Shown in pieces: positions 7,073-16,885 of a stretch of 50,763 bases of DNA (its first letter is position 1; every line of letters begins with the position of its first letter). The notes beneath the pieces were generated by a model. The model was not told the origin of the DNA. It did not search any database and worked only from the letters and a program-made list of their open reading frames with translations. The stretch lies in assembly GCA_959606905.1 (NCBI GenBank), contig CAUHML010000018.1, forward strand, positions 1 through 50,763. The letters are read 5' to 3'. The stretch is from an uncultured Bacteroides sp. (GTDB taxonomy: Bacteria > Bacteroidota > Bacteroidia > Bacteroidales > Bacteroidaceae). The position numbers and the translations under genes were made by a program.

Positions 7073-8104
7073 ATGAAGAAAAGAAAGATTTTATTGACAA
7101 TTCTGGTCGGAGCCATTTTCCTATGCGCCATTGCAGGAGGCACTGTTTATTACTATCTGTTTGCTCCTCAGTTCCACCCCTCCAGAACCGTGTATATTTA
7201 TGTAGATCGGGACGACACGGCCGACTCCATATTTAATAAAATAAAACGTTCAGGACATATAAAGAACTTCACCGGCTTCTATTGGATGTCTAAATACAAG
7301 AATTTCAATCAGAATATACATACCGGACGCTATGCTATTCGCCCGAATGACAATGTATACCATGTGTATAGCCGTTTCTCCAGAGGCTATCAAGAGCCTA
7401 TGAATCTCACTATTGGAAGTGTACGGACTATAGACCGCCTTGCACGGAGTATAGGTAAACAACTTATGATAGATTCTATCGAAATAGCTCGTCAACTATT
7501 CGACTCTACCTTTCAGTCCAAGTTGGGATATGACAGTAAAACGATTCCATGTCTTTTTATTCCGGAAACTTACCAGGTATATTGGGATATGAGCGTAGAC
7601 GATTTTTTTCAGCGCATGCAAAAAGAGCATGAACGCTTCTGGAACAACGAACGGCTAGCTCGGGCTACGGCAATCGGAATGACTCCGGAAGAAGTCTGCA
7701 CACTCGCTTCGATCGTAGAAGAAGAGACCAATAATAATGAAGAAAAACCGTTGGTAGCAGGTCTCTATATCAACCGTTTACAAAAAGATATGCCTCTACA
7801 GGCAGATCCTACCATAAAATTCGCCTTGCAAGATTTCGCCTTAAGACGTATCACTAACGAGAATCTTAAAGTAAATTCACCGTATAATACTTATACAAAT
7901 ACCGGATTACCCCCCGGTCCCATCCGCATTCCTACTAAAAAAGGAATAGACAGCGTATTAAACTATACAAAACATAACTATATATATATGTGCGCGAAAG
8001 AAGATTTCTCAGGAACTCATAATTTTGCCTCCAATTATGCCGACCACATGGCAAATGCAAGAAAATACTGGAAAGCACTGAATGAAAGAAAGATTTTCAA
8101 GTAA
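7073..8104 (+). CDS. mltG: Endolytic murein transglycosylase MltG (YceG-like)
   Basis: A 343-residue inner-membrane protein. One N-terminal membrane segment (about residues 7-30) is followed by a LysM-like region and the YceG/MltG catalytic domain. The family motif CTLASIVEEETNNNEEKP carries the catalytic Glu, and LQADPTIKFAL and GLPPGPIRIP are also present. MltG cuts nascent glycan strands and sets their length. Length is normal for the family. It is a single gene with its own promoter, followed by the ior operon promoter. Confidence 0.93.
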   Translation: MKKRKILLTILVGAIFLCAIAGGTVYYYLFAPQFHPSRTVYIYVDRDDTADSIFNKIKRSGHIKNFTGFYWMSKYKNFNQNIHTGRYAIRPNDNVYHVYSRFSRGYQEPMNLTIGSVRTIDRLARSIGKQLMIDSIEIARQLFDSTFQSKLGYDSKTIPCLFIPETYQVYWDMSVDDFFQRMQKEHERFWNNERLARATAIGMTPEEVCTLASIVEEETNNNEEKPLVAGLYINRLQKDMPLQADPTIKFALQDFALRRITNENLKVNSPYNTYTNTGLPPGPIRIPTKKGIDSVLNYTKHNYIYMCAKEDFSGTHNFASNYADHMANARKYWKALNERKIFK

Positions 8105-8131
8105 TTCTGTGATAAAACGAACTGAAAAGGC

Positions 8132-8139
8132 TATCTTTG
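8132..8139 (+). promoter_or_regulatory. -7 box of the iorA-iorB-paaK promoter
   Basis: TATCTTTG is a full match to TAnnTTTG and lies 45 bp before iorA. The -33 element is weak. Confidence 0.5.
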
Positions 8140-8184
8140 CGCGATATAATAACAAACTGTGATCAACACTAATAAAAGAAATAT

Positions 8185-9777
8185 ATGAGCAAGCAACTCT
8201 TACTTGGCGACGAAGCCATTGCACAAGCTGCACTGGATGCCGGACTTTCAGGTGTTTACGCCTACCCCGGTACTCCTTCAACTGAGATTACGGAATATAT
8301 TCAAATGGCCCCTATAACGACCGAACAGAATATACACAACCGTTGGTGTACCAATGAAAAAACAGCTATGGAAGCTGCGTTGGGTATGTCTTTCGTTGGT
8401 AAACGGGCATTAGTTTGTATGAAGCACGTAGGTATGAACGTAGCTGCCGACTGTTTTGTCAACTCTGCTATTACAGGCGTGAAAGGCGGACTGATTGTAG
8501 TAGCAGCCGACGACCCAAGCATGCATTCTTCTCAGAACGAACAAGATAGCCGTTTTTATGGGGACTTCTCCCTTATACCGATGTATGAGCCCAGCAACCA
8601 GCAGGAAGCATACGATATGGTATATGACGGATTTGAATTTTCAGAGAAACTAGGCGAACCGGTTTTAATGCGTATGGTAACCCGCTTGGCGCACTCTCGC
8701 TCCGGAGTAGAACGCAAAGAACAAAAACCACAGAACGGTATATCTTTCAGTGACGATCCCCGTCAATTTATCTTATTACCGGGAAACGCACGCAAACGTT
8801 ATAAAGTTCTGCTCGCACGCCAGGATGAATTCATCAAAGCTTCCGAAGAATCACCTTACAATAAATACACAGACGGCCCTAACAAGAAATTAGGAATCAT
8901 CGCCTGTGGCATCGGTTACAATTACTTAATGGAGAATTATCCTGGAGGCTGTGAGTACCCTGTACTTAAAATTGGTCAGTACCCATTACCTAAAAAACAA
9001 ATCCTTCAGTTGGTTGAATCTTGCGACGAGATTCTTGTTCTGGAAGACGGACAGCCGTTTGTAGAAAAACAGTTGAAAGGTTATCTGGGTATTGGAATTA
9101 AAGTAAAAGGACGCTTGGACGGCACATTGTCTCAGGACGGAGAACTGAATCCTGACTCCGTAGCACGTGCAGTAGGAAAAGAAAATAAATCAGAATTCGG
9201 GATTCCTTCTGTTGTAGAAATGCGCCCGCCCGCACTTTGCGAAGGTTGCGGACATCGCGATATGTACATCACATTAACCGAAGTTCTCAAAGAAGAATAC
9301 CCGTCTCACAAAGTATTCAGCGATATCGGCTGCTATACATTAGGGGCTAATGCACCATTCAATGCGATTAATTCATGTGTAGACATGGGGGCATCCATTA
9401 CTATGGCGAAAGGTGCTGCCGACGGAGGACTCTATCCGGCTGTAGCTGTAATCGGAGACTCTACATTCACTCATTCAGGAATGACGGGATTATTGGACTG
9501 CGTGAATGAAAATGCCAATGTCACGATTGTCATCTCTGACAATGAAACAACCGCTATGACAGGCGGCCAGGATTCCGCCGGAACCGGACGTATCGAAGCG
9601 ATATGTGCAGGTCTCGGAGTAGATCCGGCTCATATCCGTGTAGTGGTTCCATTGAAAAAGAATTATGAAGAAATGAAACGTATCATACGTGAAGAAATCG
9701 AATATCGTGGTGTATCCGTCATTATTCCACGTAGAGAGTGTATCCAGACATTAGCACGCAAAAAAAGAAGTAAATAA
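8185..9777 (+). CDS. iorA: Indolepyruvate ferredoxin oxidoreductase, alpha subunit
   Basis: A 530-residue thiamine-diphosphate enzyme subunit of the 2-oxoacid:ferredoxin oxidoreductase family, which interconverts aryl pyruvates and aryl-acetyl-CoA with ferredoxin. The N-terminal domain carries AYPGTPSTEI; the TPP-binding half has PPALCEGCGHRD, the GDSTFTHSGM block and ISDNETTAMTGGQ. The protein ends at RRECIQTLARKKRSK, so the C-terminal two-cluster [4Fe-4S] ferredoxin domain of archaeal IorA is missing. It is 3 nt from iorB and 14 nt precedes paaK. The set suggests use of arylacetates for aromatic amino acid synthesis or the reverse, fermentative direction. Confidence 0.92.
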   Translation: MSKQLLLGDEAIAQAALDAGLSGVYAYPGTPSTEITEYIQMAPITTEQNIHNRWCTNEKTAMEAALGMSFVGKRALVCMKHVGMNVAADCFVNSAITGVKGGLIVVAADDPSMHSSQNEQDSRFYGDFSLIPMYEPSNQQEAYDMVYDGFEFSEKLGEPVLMRMVTRLAHSRSGVERKEQKPQNGISFSDDPRQFILLPGNARKRYKVLLARQDEFIKASEESPYNKYTDGPNKKLGIIACGIGYNYLMENYPGGCEYPVLKIGQYPLPKKQILQLVESCDEILVLEDGQPFVEKQLKGYLGIGIKVKGRLDGTLSQDGELNPDSVARAVGKENKSEFGIPSVVEMRPPALCEGCGHRDMYITLTEVLKEEYPSHKVFSDIGCYTLGANAPFNAINSCVDMGASITMAKGAADGGLYPAVAVIGDSTFTHSGMTGLLDCVNENANVTIVISDNETTAMTGGQDSAGTGRIEAICAGLGVDPAHIRVVVPLKKNYEEMKRIIREEIEYRGVSVIIPRRECIQTLARKKRSK

Positions 9778-9780
9778 GCC

Positions 9781-10362
9781 ATGAAAAAAGATATTATATT
9801 ATCAGGAGTAGGTGGACAGGGTATTCTGTCTATCGCCACAGTAATCGGCAAGGCCGCCTTAAAAGAGGGCCTGTACATGAAACAGGCAGAAGTACACGGA
9901 ATGAGTCAGCGCGGTGGAGATGTTCAATCCAATCTCCGTATTAGCGACCAACCGATTGCTTCGGATTTAATTCCTTCCGGAAAATGTGATCTCATCATTT
10001 CACTGGAGCCAATGGAAGGGTTGCGTTATCTCCCCTATCTCAGCCCCGAAGGCTGGTTGGTTACCAATGAAACTCCGTTTGTCAACATTCCCAATTATCC
10101 GGAGGAAGATAAAGTAATGGCAGAAATCAACAAACTGCCACATAAGATTGTGTTGAACGTTGACAAAGTAGCCAAAGAAGTAGGTTCCGCCCGCGTTGCC
10201 AACATTGTCTTACTGGGAGCAACAATTCCATTCCTCGGCATTGATTACGAGAAAGTGCAAGACAGCATTCGTGAAATCTTTCTGCGCAAAGGAGAAGCAA
10301 TTGTAGAAATGAATCTTAAAGCATTGGCTGCCGGCAAGGAAATTGCAGAAAAACTAATGTAA
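9781..10362 (+). CDS. iorB: Indolepyruvate ferredoxin oxidoreductase, beta subunit
   Basis: A 193-residue gamma-type subunit of the 2-oxoacid:ferredoxin oxidoreductase family. The signature ILSGVGGQGILSIATVIGKA lies at the N-terminus, followed by AEVHGMSQRGGDVQSNLR, both typical of IorB. It supplies part of the CoA-binding half of the enzyme and carries no iron-sulfur motif. It starts 3 nt after the iorA stop and is followed 14 nt later by paaK, so all three are co-transcribed. Confidence 0.93.
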   Translation: MKKDIILSGVGGQGILSIATVIGKAALKEGLYMKQAEVHGMSQRGGDVQSNLRISDQPIASDLIPSGKCDLIISLEPMEGLRYLPYLSPEGWLVTNETPFVNIPNYPEEDKVMAEINKLPHKIVLNVDKVAKEVGSARVANIVLLGATIPFLGIDYEKVQDSIREIFLRKGEAIVEMNLKALAAGKEIAEKLM

Positions 10363-10376
10363 TAATTGTCACTACC

Positions 10377-11684
10377 ATGAATACACAGTACTGGGAAGAA
10401 GAAATAGAAACCATGAGCCGCGAGAAGTTGCAGGAACTGCAACTTCAACGGCTCAAGAAAACAATCAACATAGCCGCTAACGCACCTTATTATAAGGAAG
10501 TTTTTAGCAAGCATAACATTACTGCTGACAATATACAGTCCTTGGATGATATCCGTAAAATTCCTTTTACTACAAAAGCAGATATGCGCGCTAACTATCC
10601 TTTTGGGTTAGTAGCCGGTGATATGCAGAATGACGGTGTACGTATCCACTCTTCCAGTGGTACAACCGGAAATCCAACCGTCATTGTTCATTCACAGCAC
10701 GATCTTGATTCGTGGGCTAATTTGGTAGCCCGCTGTCTATATACCGTAGGAATTCGTAAAACAGATGTCTTCCAGAACAGTTCAGGATATGGTATGTTCA
10801 CAGGCGGACTAGGTTTCCAATATGGCGCCGAACGACTCGGATGTCTAACAGTCCCTGCGGCAGCCGGAAATAGCAAACGCCAGATCAAGTTCATCAACGA
10901 CTTCAAGACTACTGCCCTGCATGCAATCCCCAGCTATGCAATCCGCCTGGCTGAAGTCTTTCAAGAAGAAGGACTCGACCCCAAGGGAACAACATTGAAA
11001 ACACTCGTTATCGGCGCCGAACCCCACACTGATGAACAGCGTCGTAAAATAGAACGAATGTTAGGTGTGAAAGCATACAACAGTTTCGGCATGACAGAGA
11101 TGAACGGTCCCGGTGTCGCTTTCGAATGCCAGGAACAAAACGGTATGCACTTTTGGGAAGATTGCTACCTGGTAGAAATCATTGACCCCGAAACCTGCGA
11201 GCCTGTCCCTGAAGGAGAAATCGGCGAACTGGTACTTACAACCCTTGATCGTGAGATGATGCCGTTAATTCGCTATCGCACACGGGATTTAACGCGGATT
11301 CTTCCCGGCAAGTGTCCGTGCGGCCGTACACACATTCGTATCGACCGTATCAAAGGACGTAGTGACGATATGTTTATCATTAAGGGAGTTAATATCTTCC
11401 CGATGCAAGTCGAGAAAATTCTGGTACGGTTCCCCGAATTAGGTAGCAATTATCTGATTACGCTCGAAACCGTAAACAATCAGGATGAAATGATTGTCGA
11501 AGTTGAACTAAGTGATCTTTCGACAGATAACTATATAGAACTGGAAAAAATCCGCAAGGATATTACCCGTCAGTTGAAAGACGAAATACTAGTGACGCCC
11601 AAAGTGAAACTAGTGAAAAAGGGCTCCCTTCCGCAAAGTGAAGGAAAAGCCGTCCGGGTGAAAGACTTAAGAGACAATAAGTAA
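10377..11684 (+). CDS. paaK: Phenylacetate-CoA ligase family protein
   Basis: A 435-residue adenylate-forming ligase, normal length for PaaK. The P-loop-like motif SSSGTTGNPTVIVHS, the adenylation motif AYNSFGMTEMNGPG, the hinge region YRTRDLTR and the C-terminal IKGRSDDMFIIKGVNIFP are present. The family makes aryl-acetyl-CoA from arylacetate, ATP and CoA. As third gene of the ior operon it links phenylacetate, hydroxyphenylacetate or indoleacetate to the matching aryl pyruvates through IorAB. Exact substrate preference cannot be told from sequence. Confidence 0.92.
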   Translation: MNTQYWEEEIETMSREKLQELQLQRLKKTINIAANAPYYKEVFSKHNITADNIQSLDDIRKIPFTTKADMRANYPFGLVAGDMQNDGVRIHSSSGTTGNPTVIVHSQHDLDSWANLVARCLYTVGIRKTDVFQNSSGYGMFTGGLGFQYGAERLGCLTVPAAAGNSKRQIKFINDFKTTALHAIPSYAIRLAEVFQEEGLDPKGTTLKTLVIGAEPHTDEQRRKIERMLGVKAYNSFGMTEMNGPGVAFECQEQNGMHFWEDCYLVEIIDPETCEPVPEGEIGELVLTTLDREMMPLIRYRTRDLTRILPGKCPCGRTHIRIDRIKGRSDDMFIIKGVNIFPMQVEKILVRFPELGSNYLITLETVNNQDEMIVEVELSDLSTDNYIELEKIRKDITRQLKDEILVTPKVKLVKKGSLPQSEGKAVRVKDLRDNK

Positions 11685-11700
11685 CTATTTAAACTGTATA

Positions 11701-11755
11701 TGTGCTAATATACCACTACCGCTTTCTTTATCATGCGGAATGGAATATTAGCACA
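11701..11755 (+). promoter_or_regulatory. Long leader hairpin before xpt
   Basis: Perfect 11-bp arms TGTGCTAATAT (11701-11711) and ATATTAGCACA (11745-11755) close a hairpin that continues inward with CCA/TGG and CCGC/GCGG and has a 12-nt loop. It sits between the paaK stop and the xpt start. It may be an attenuator, an operator-like site or the paaK 3' end. It lacks the three-way junction expected of a purine riboswitch. Confidence 0.6.
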
Positions 11756-11779
11756 TTATTAATTAACATCATATATAGT

Positions 11780-12352
11780 ATGCAATTACTTAAAAAAAGA
11801 ATCCTGCAAGACGGAAAATGCTACGAAGGAGGTATCCTTAAAGTAGACGGTTTCATCAATCATCAAATGGACCCCGTCCTGATGAAATCAATCGGGGTTG
11901 AGTTTGTCCGCCGTTTTGCAGCTACAAACGTAAATAAAATCATGACAATTGAAGCCAGCGGTATCGCCCCGGCTATTATGACAGGTTATCTAATGGACTT
12001 GCCAGTCGTGTTTGCCAAGAAGAAATCACCCAAAACAATCCAGAATGCATTAAGCACAATTGTACATTCATTCACTAAAGACCGTGATTATGAAGTCGTT
12101 ATCAGTTCTGATTTTCTCACTCCCGATGACAATGTTCTCTTCGTAGATGACTTCCTCGCATACGGGAACGCCGCATTGGGTATTCTCGACCTCATCAAAC
12201 AATCCGGAGCAAATCTAGTAGGAATGGGCTTTATTATCGAAAAAGCCTTTCAAAACGGCCGTAAAGTACTGGAAGAACAAGGCGTTAGAGTAGAAAGCCT
12301 GGCTATCATCGAGGACTTGTCAAACTGTTGCATTAAAATCAAAGACGAATAG
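11780..12352 (+). CDS. xpt: Xanthine phosphoribosyltransferase
   Basis: A 190-residue type I phosphoribosyltransferase of the Xpt family, which converts xanthine and PRPP to XMP in purine salvage. The open frame reaches back to 11702, but ATG at 11780 gives the expected N-terminus ([20 protein letters not shown]) and usual length; the upstream part lies in the leader hairpin. The PRPP-binding motif is [14 protein letters not shown], and [12 protein letters not shown] is also typical. Its last 14 nt overlap the end of the opposite-strand gene at 12339. Confidence 0.92.
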   Translation: MQLLKKRILQDGKCYEGGILKVDGFINHQMDPVLMKSIGVEFVRRFAATNVNKIMTIEASGIAPAIMTGYLMDLPVVFAKKKSPKTIQNALSTIVHSFTKDRDYEVVISSDFLTPDDNVLFVDDFLAYGNAALGILDLIKQSGANLVGMGFIIEKAFQNGRKVLEEQGVRVESLAIIEDLSNCCIKIKDE

Positions 12353-13115
12353 ATTTATCAGGGTTAAAATATTGCCCTTTGTTTCTCGTTCTTTTCCCAT
12401 ATTGCACCGCTTGCTGAGGGCAAACGTGATAACACGCCAAGCAAGAGGTGCAATTCTTTCCCCAAACAGGTCTTCCCTCCCGAAGTTTCACATTATCTAC
12501 CGGACAAACCTTCTCGCAACGCTTACATGAGATACAACTATCTGTTGCATAAAAATGTTTAGGAGACATTTGAAAACGATTAAACAAAGGATTTATAATT
12601 CTCGTTTTTAGAAAAGGCAGGCTTCCTTCGTGACAAGAAAAAATCTTCTCTCTCCTGCTTATCAATGCATTTATTTCAGTAAGCCGTGGAACTGCATTTG
12701 CCAACTTAATCCTCTCCAACTCCTTAGTATCCACATCAAAACCGGGAAGCAACACATAATTATTGGGCATAGTAACAGAAAAACCGGCATGACACAGCAA
12801 CCCCTTATCATTCAACGCTTTCACCAACACTTGTTGAGTAAGTCCCGTATCATCCCCACAAGAACAAACAAAAAACAAATACTGATTCTGGTATTCTTTC
12901 AAAGAAATTCGATTGATAAAGCGCAGTACAATTTCAGGAGGAGCCCATGAGTAAATCGGAAACACAAAACCAATCTTTTCATCTTTCTGCAAATCGAACT
13001 CCAGCGCCTCATTTTTCAACGCCTCAGGGATAAAGACCAAATCTTCATTTTGTCCTTTAGAGAGCTGATTTGCAATCCATTCAGAGTTACCTGTACCGGA
13101 GAAATAAAATATCAT
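12339..13115 (-). CDS. EFR1-type flavodoxin/ferredoxin fusion protein
   Basis: A 258-residue protein. An N-terminal flavodoxin-like domain ([21 protein letters not shown] phosphate loop) is followed by a C-terminal ferredoxin domain with two [4Fe-4S] motifs: [12 protein letters not shown] and [12 protein letters not shown]. This is the architecture of the EFR1 family, thought to move electrons in anaerobes; the partner is unknown. The gene is convergent with xpt, and the stops overlap by 14 nt. The 3' end of the 6S-like RNA lies just upstream of its start codon. Confidence 0.85.
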   Translation of the reverse strand: MIFYFSGTGNSEWIANQLSKGQNEDLVFIPEALKNEALEFDLQKDEKIGFVFPIYSWAPPEIVLRFINRISLKEYQNQYLFFVCSCGDDTGLTQQVLVKALNDKGLLCHAGFSVTMPNNYVLLPGFDVDTKELERIKLANAVPRLTEINALISRREKIFSCHEGSLPFLKTRIINPLFNRFQMSPKHFYATDSCISCKRCEKVCPVDNVKLREGRPVWGKNCTSCLACYHVCPQQAVQYGKRTRNKGQYFNPDKSIRL

Positions 13116-13127
13116 AGGAGAGTATAT

Positions 13128-13313
13128 AAAAAAGCCGTACCGACGATGTGATGAAACTCTGATAGAACAAGATTTGAGTGCCCGTCCCCTTTGTAATCCA
13201 CCGGCTTAAAGCTGTCCCGAAGGATGTGGCCCGCCATTGAAGAACGAAGCTTTCTCGGTGCATCAGATTAATTTGAAGAGTTTCCCGATCCAGTCGATAC
13301 GGCTAATATTTTT
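13128..13313 (-). ncRNA. ssrS: 6S-like RNA (Bacteroidales-1 type)
   Basis: On the minus strand an RNA of about 185 nt can fold end to end. The closing stem pairs GCCGTATCGAC (complement of 13293-13303) with GTCGGTACGGC (complement of 13134-13144), and an inner stem pairs GAAACTCT with AGAGTTTC; the middle is a long mostly open hairpin. It has its own promoter at 13320-13350 and ends in a T-run after the closing stem (13126-13133). From memory, the Bacteroidales-1 RNA, proposed to be 6S RNA, lies downstream of rplT in Bacteroidales, as here. 6S RNA would bind RNA polymerase. Confidence 0.75.
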
Positions 13314-13319
13314 GTATCA

Positions 13320-13350
13320 CAAATGTAATAAGAATACATGAAACTAACAA
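13320..13350 (-). promoter_or_regulatory. Promoter of the 6S-like RNA
   Basis: On the minus strand, TTG (13348-13350), a 20-bp spacer and TACATTTG (13320-13327) match the Bacteroides promoter. Transcription would start near 13313, just before the closing stem. Confidence 0.65.
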
Positions 13351-13416
13351 GAAAAAAAAGGATTTTGTTTGCCAACTAACATTTTTTTTATTCCCTTTCA
13401 TCTGCCTAACAAAAGA

Positions 13417-13451
13417 AAAGTGCCAGTTACTAGCTTAGTAACTGACACTTT
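13417..13451 (-). terminator. Terminator after rplT
   Basis: A 16-bp stem, AAAGTGTCAGTTACTA with TAGTAACTGGCACTTT (one G-T pair) on the minus strand, is followed by TTCTTTTG. It closes the thrS-infC-rpmI-rplT unit and separates it from the 6S-like RNA. Confidence 0.8.
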
Positions 13452-13473
13452 GTAACTCGTAAACTATTGATGC

Positions 13474-13824
13474 TTAAGCAGCTTTTGCTTTTGCAACTAC
13501 AGCTTTGAAAGCTTCCGGGTGATTCATAGCTAAATCAGCCAAAACCTTACGGTTTATTTCAATACCGGCTTTGTGCAGACCGCCCATCAATTTAGAATAA
13601 GACATTCCTTCAAGACGTGCAGCAGCGTTGATACGTTGTATCCAAAGAGCGCGGAAGTTTCTTTTCTTATTTCTACGGTCACGGAACGCGTAAGTCAAAC
13701 CCTTTTCCCAAGTGTTTTTAGCTACGGTCCATACATTCTTTCTTGCACCAAAGTAACCTCTGGTCAATTTCAAAATTTTCTTTCTTCTTGCTTTTGAAGC
13801 AACATGATTTACTGATCTTGGCAT
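13474..13824 (-). CDS. rplT: Large ribosomal subunit protein bL20
   Basis: A 116-residue basic protein of normal length, beginning [20 protein letters not shown]. The tract [18 protein letters not shown] and [12 protein letters not shown] are typical of bL20, which binds 23S rRNA early in 50S assembly. It is the last gene of the translation cluster thrS-infC-rpmI-rplT and is followed by a strong terminator. In other bacteria bL20 represses this operon; no leader target is evident to me here. Confidence 0.97.
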   Translation of the reverse strand: MPRSVNHVASKARRKKILKLTRGYFGARKNVWTVAKNTWEKGLTYAFRDRRNKKRNFRALWIQRINAAARLEGMSYSKLMGGLHKAGIEINRKVLADLAMNHPEAFKAVVAKAKAA

Positions 13825-13922
13825 AGTTTTACTTTTTTTGAATGTTAGCGCCGCTACTTCACGCAGCGAACTTCAGGCTAATGCATTCGGTTAATACTTT
13901 AATAATACTTTTACGCTTTTGA

Positions 13923-14120
13923 TTACTTCATTGCTAAGAGTTCCTTAACCTGGCTTACATTTGTTGTATCAACAGTTGTAGAGTAGCACAGATTTCTTTT
14001 TCTCTTTTTGGTTTTCTTAGTCAAAATGTGACTGTGAAAAGCGTGCTTTCTTTTGATTTTACCTGTTCCGGTAAGGGTAAACCTTTTTTTAGAACCGGAG
14101 TTAGTCTTCATCTTTGGCAT
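13923..14120 (-). CDS. rpmI: Large ribosomal subunit protein bL35
   Basis: The open frame starts at 14162, but the family N-terminus [14 protein letters not shown] corresponds to ATG at 14120, giving 65 residues, normal for bL35. The protein is very basic ([20 protein letters not shown]) and is a 50S component. It lies about 100 bp upstream of rplT and 68 bp downstream of infC, in the usual order. Confidence 0.95.
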   Translation of the reverse strand: MPKMKTNSGSKKRFTLTGTGKIKRKHAFHSHILTKKTKKRKRNLCYSTTVDTTNVSQVKELLAMK

Positions 14121-14188
14121 CTTACTTGTTTTTAAATTATTAAATATATAATGGTAACGCACTATACCTGCGCGTTACGCACCTTTTC

Positions 14189-14791
14189 TTATTCCGCGTC
14201 CGTTTTCGGCATTTCCGCTTTCTGTGCAGGAGCAGCAGGTTTCGCAACAACAGGCTTTTTCGGAGCTTCTTTCTTTTTCGGTGAAAGCTGAATAGTCATA
14301 CGCTTTCCTTCGAGTACCGGCATTTGATCTACTTTCGCATAATCTTCCAAGTCATTGGCAAAACGAAGTAGCAAAACTTCACCTTGTTCCTTAAAAAGAA
14401 TAGAACGGCCCTTGAAGAACACGTATGCTTTTACCTTATCTCCGTCTTCCAAAAATCCCTTGGCATGCTTCAACTTGAAGTTATAATCATGGTCATCTGT
14501 CTGAGGTCCGAAACGGATTTCCTTTACATTGACCTTCACCTGCTTCGCTTTCTGTTCCTTCTGACGTTTCTTTAACTGATAAAGAAATTTAGAATAATCA
14601 ATAACACGACAAACAGGGGGTTGAGCATTAGGAGAAATTTCCACTAAATCCAACTCTTTCTCTTCAGCCAGTTTCAAGGCCTGAAAGATAGGATATACTT
14701 TTGGTTCAATATCGTCGCCCACAATGCGGACTTCTTTGGCACGAATCTGTTCGTTGATTCTGTATTGCCCTTTTAGAGTGTCATTCTTCAT
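14189..14791 (-). CDS. infC: Translation initiation factor IF-3
   Basis: A 200-residue protein beginning with ATG and then [20 protein letters not shown], the IF-3 N-domain. The C-domain has [20 protein letters not shown] and [13 protein letters not shown], typical of IF-3, which binds the 30S subunit and checks start codons. A tail of about 30 residues rich in Ala, Pro and Lys follows the usual end, as in other Bacteroidetes. It starts with ATG, not the rare ATT known in E. coli, so the classical self-repression by start-codon discrimination is not expected. Confidence 0.96.
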   Translation of the reverse strand: MKNDTLKGQYRINEQIRAKEVRIVGDDIEPKVYPIFQALKLAEEKELDLVEISPNAQPPVCRVIDYSKFLYQLKKRQKEQKAKQVKVNVKEIRFGPQTDDHDYNFKLKHAKGFLEDGDKVKAYVFFKGRSILFKEQGEVLLLRFANDLEDYAKVDQMPVLEGKRMTIQLSPKKKEAPKKPVVAKPAAPAQKAEMPKTDAE

Positions 14792-14862
14792 TAAAAACGT
14801 TTACTTCCTAGTTTGATCTTTTTATTGTTCTACTAAATATTTATCATGAAACGGCTGCAAAG

Positions 14863-16803
14863 TTACCATTTATTTATCATATTCTGAACTTCTTCGTTCA
14901 AAATTTTAGCAAATTCTTCAAATTTCATGGTTCCCTTGTCACCTTCGCCCTGTCTACGAACAGAAACTTCTCCGTTTTCTGCTTCTTTTTCGCCTACAAT
15001 CAGCATATAAGGGATGCGTTTCATCTCATTATCACGGATCTTACGCCCGATTTTCTCATTACGATCATCTACAATCGCGCGAATCTCGTGTGTTTTCAAA
15101 TACATCTTTACCTGCTCTGCATAATCGTTGAACTTTTCACTAATCGGCAGAATAACTACCTGTTCAGGAGTCAGCCACAACGGGAACTTACCGGCAGTAT
15201 GCTCAATCAATACAGCAACGAAACGTTCCATAGAGCCAAACGGAGCGCGATGAATCATAACCGGACGGTGCTTCTGGTTATCAGAACCCATATATTCCAG
15301 TTCGAAGCGTTCCGGCAAGTTATAATCTACCTGAATAGTCCCTAACTGCCAACGACGCCCAATCGCATCTTTTACCATAAAGTCGAGCTTAGGGCCATAG
15401 AAAGCAGCTTCACCATATTCAATCTTAGCAGGTAATCCTTTTTCTTCACAAGCTTCAATAATAGCTTGTTCCGCCTTCTCCCAATTATCATCGCTACCGA
15501 TATATTTCTCACGGTTCACTTTATCACGCAGTGATATCTGAGCTTCAAAATTCTGGAAGTTCATAGAACGGAATACAATAGAGATAATATCCATCACACG
15601 GAGGAATTCATCTTTCACCTGGTCCGGACGGCAGAAAATATGCGCATCATCCTGTGTAAAACTACGCACACGAGTCAATCCATGCAACTCACCACTCTGC
15701 TCATAACGGCAAACAGTACCAAATTCAGCAATACGCAACGGAAGATCCTTGTAAGAGCGCGGGAAGTTCTTATAAATCTCGCAGTGATGCGGGCAGTTCA
15801 TCGGTTTCAGGAAATATTCCTCACCTTCTTCCGGAGTATGGATAGGCTGGAATGCATCCTTACCATATTTAGCATAGTGGCCGGATGTCACATACAATAG
15901 CTTATTACCAATCGGTGGAGTTATTACTTCCTGATAGTCATAACGAGTCTGAATGCGACGTAAGAAATCTTGCAGACGCAAACGCAATGCAGTACCCTTC
16001 GGGAGCCACATCGGGAGCCCCTTACCTACCGTTTCAGAGAACATGAACAATTGCATTTCCTTACCAATCTTACGGTGGTCGCGTTTCTTGGCTTCTTCCA
16101 GTAATGCCAGATACTCATCCAGCATTTTCTTTTTCGGGAATGTGATGCCATAAATACGAGTCAGCATCTTGCGGTCTTCATGTCCACGCCAATAAGCACC
16201 CGCTACCGAAGTCAACTTGATAGCCTTAATCGGAGCAGTCGTCATCAAGTGAGGGCCACGGCAAAGGTCAGTAAATGCACCTTGTGTATAAGTAGTGATA
16301 TGACCGTCTTCCAACTCGGAAATCAATTCACATTTATATGTTTCGCCACGGTCGCCAAACATTTTCAAAGCATCCGTTTTTGCAATGCTTTTTCTAACAA
16401 CCGCCTCTTTCTTTGCAGACAGTTCTAACATTTTAGCTTCAATAGCAGGAAGATCGCTTTCCTTAATCACCGCTTCTCCCGGATCCACATCATAGTAGAA
16501 TCCATTTTCGATAGCCGGTCCGATACCGAACTGGATGCCCGGATAAAGTTCCTGTAATGCTTCGGCCAACAAGTGAGCACTTGTGTGCCAGAATGCATGT
16601 TTACCTTCTTCATCATCCCATTTATAAAGTACAAAATCAGCATCTTCATTAATAGGACGTCCTAAATCATAAGTCTCGCCGTTCACGCCACATGCCAGTA
16701 CATCCTGTGCCAAGCGCGAGCTGATACTTTCAGCAATCTGTAAACCGTTTACTCCTTCGTTGTACTCACGAACAGAGCCATCGGGAAATGTTATCTTTAT
16801 CAT
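14863..16803 (-). CDS. thrS: Threonyl-tRNA synthetase
   Basis: A 646-residue class II synthetase of normal length. Order: TGS domain (1-60), editing domain with [11 protein letters not shown] and CRGPH, catalytic core with motif 2 ([19 protein letters not shown]) and the zinc ligand Cys in [10 protein letters not shown], then the anticodon-binding domain ([17 protein letters not shown]). It charges tRNA-Thr, of which one gene was split by the element at 5.9 kb. It is the first gene of the thrS-infC-rpmI-rplT cluster, with a TACTTTTG promoter box 35 bp upstream. Confidence 0.97.
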   Translation of the reverse strand: MIKITFPDGSVREYNEGVNGLQIAESISSRLAQDVLACGVNGETYDLGRPINEDADFVLYKWDDEEGKHAFWHTSAHLLAEALQELYPGIQFGIGPAIENGFYYDVDPGEAVIKESDLPAIEAKMLELSAKKEAVVRKSIAKTDALKMFGDRGETYKCELISELEDGHITTYTQGAFTDLCRGPHLMTTAPIKAIKLTSVAGAYWRGHEDRKMLTRIYGITFPKKKMLDEYLALLEEAKKRDHRKIGKEMQLFMFSETVGKGLPMWLPKGTALRLRLQDFLRRIQTRYDYQEVITPPIGNKLLYVTSGHYAKYGKDAFQPIHTPEEGEEYFLKPMNCPHHCEIYKNFPRSYKDLPLRIAEFGTVCRYEQSGELHGLTRVRSFTQDDAHIFCRPDQVKDEFLRVMDIISIVFRSMNFQNFEAQISLRDKVNREKYIGSDDNWEKAEQAIIEACEEKGLPAKIEYGEAAFYGPKLDFMVKDAIGRRWQLGTIQVDYNLPERFELEYMGSDNQKHRPVMIHRAPFGSMERFVAVLIEHTAGKFPLWLTPEQVVILPISEKFNDYAEQVKMYLKTHEIRAIVDDRNEKIGRKIRDNEMKRIPYMLIVGEKEAENGEVSVRRQGEGDKGTMKFEEFAKILNEEVQNMINKW

Positions 16804-16837
16804 AATATGATTATGTTATATTTTCACAATTTGAACG

Positions 16838-16845
16838 CAAAAGTA
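16838..16845 (-). promoter_or_regulatory. -7 box of thrS promoter
   Basis: On the minus strand TACTTTTG matches TAnnTTTG, 35 bp before the thrS start; no clear -33 element at standard spacing. Confidence 0.5.
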
Positions 16846-16885
16846 ACTAAATCTTTTGAGTTTTCTATTTTTTATCAAAAAAATG

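Noticed and set aside
11701..11755. Purine riboswitch before xpt
   Set aside because: The fold is one long hairpin; the two-loop three-way junction with conserved core bases is not there.
11702..11779. Longer N-terminus for xpt
   Set aside because: The extra 26 codons lie in a perfect leader hairpin, and the family N-terminus begins at ATG 11780.
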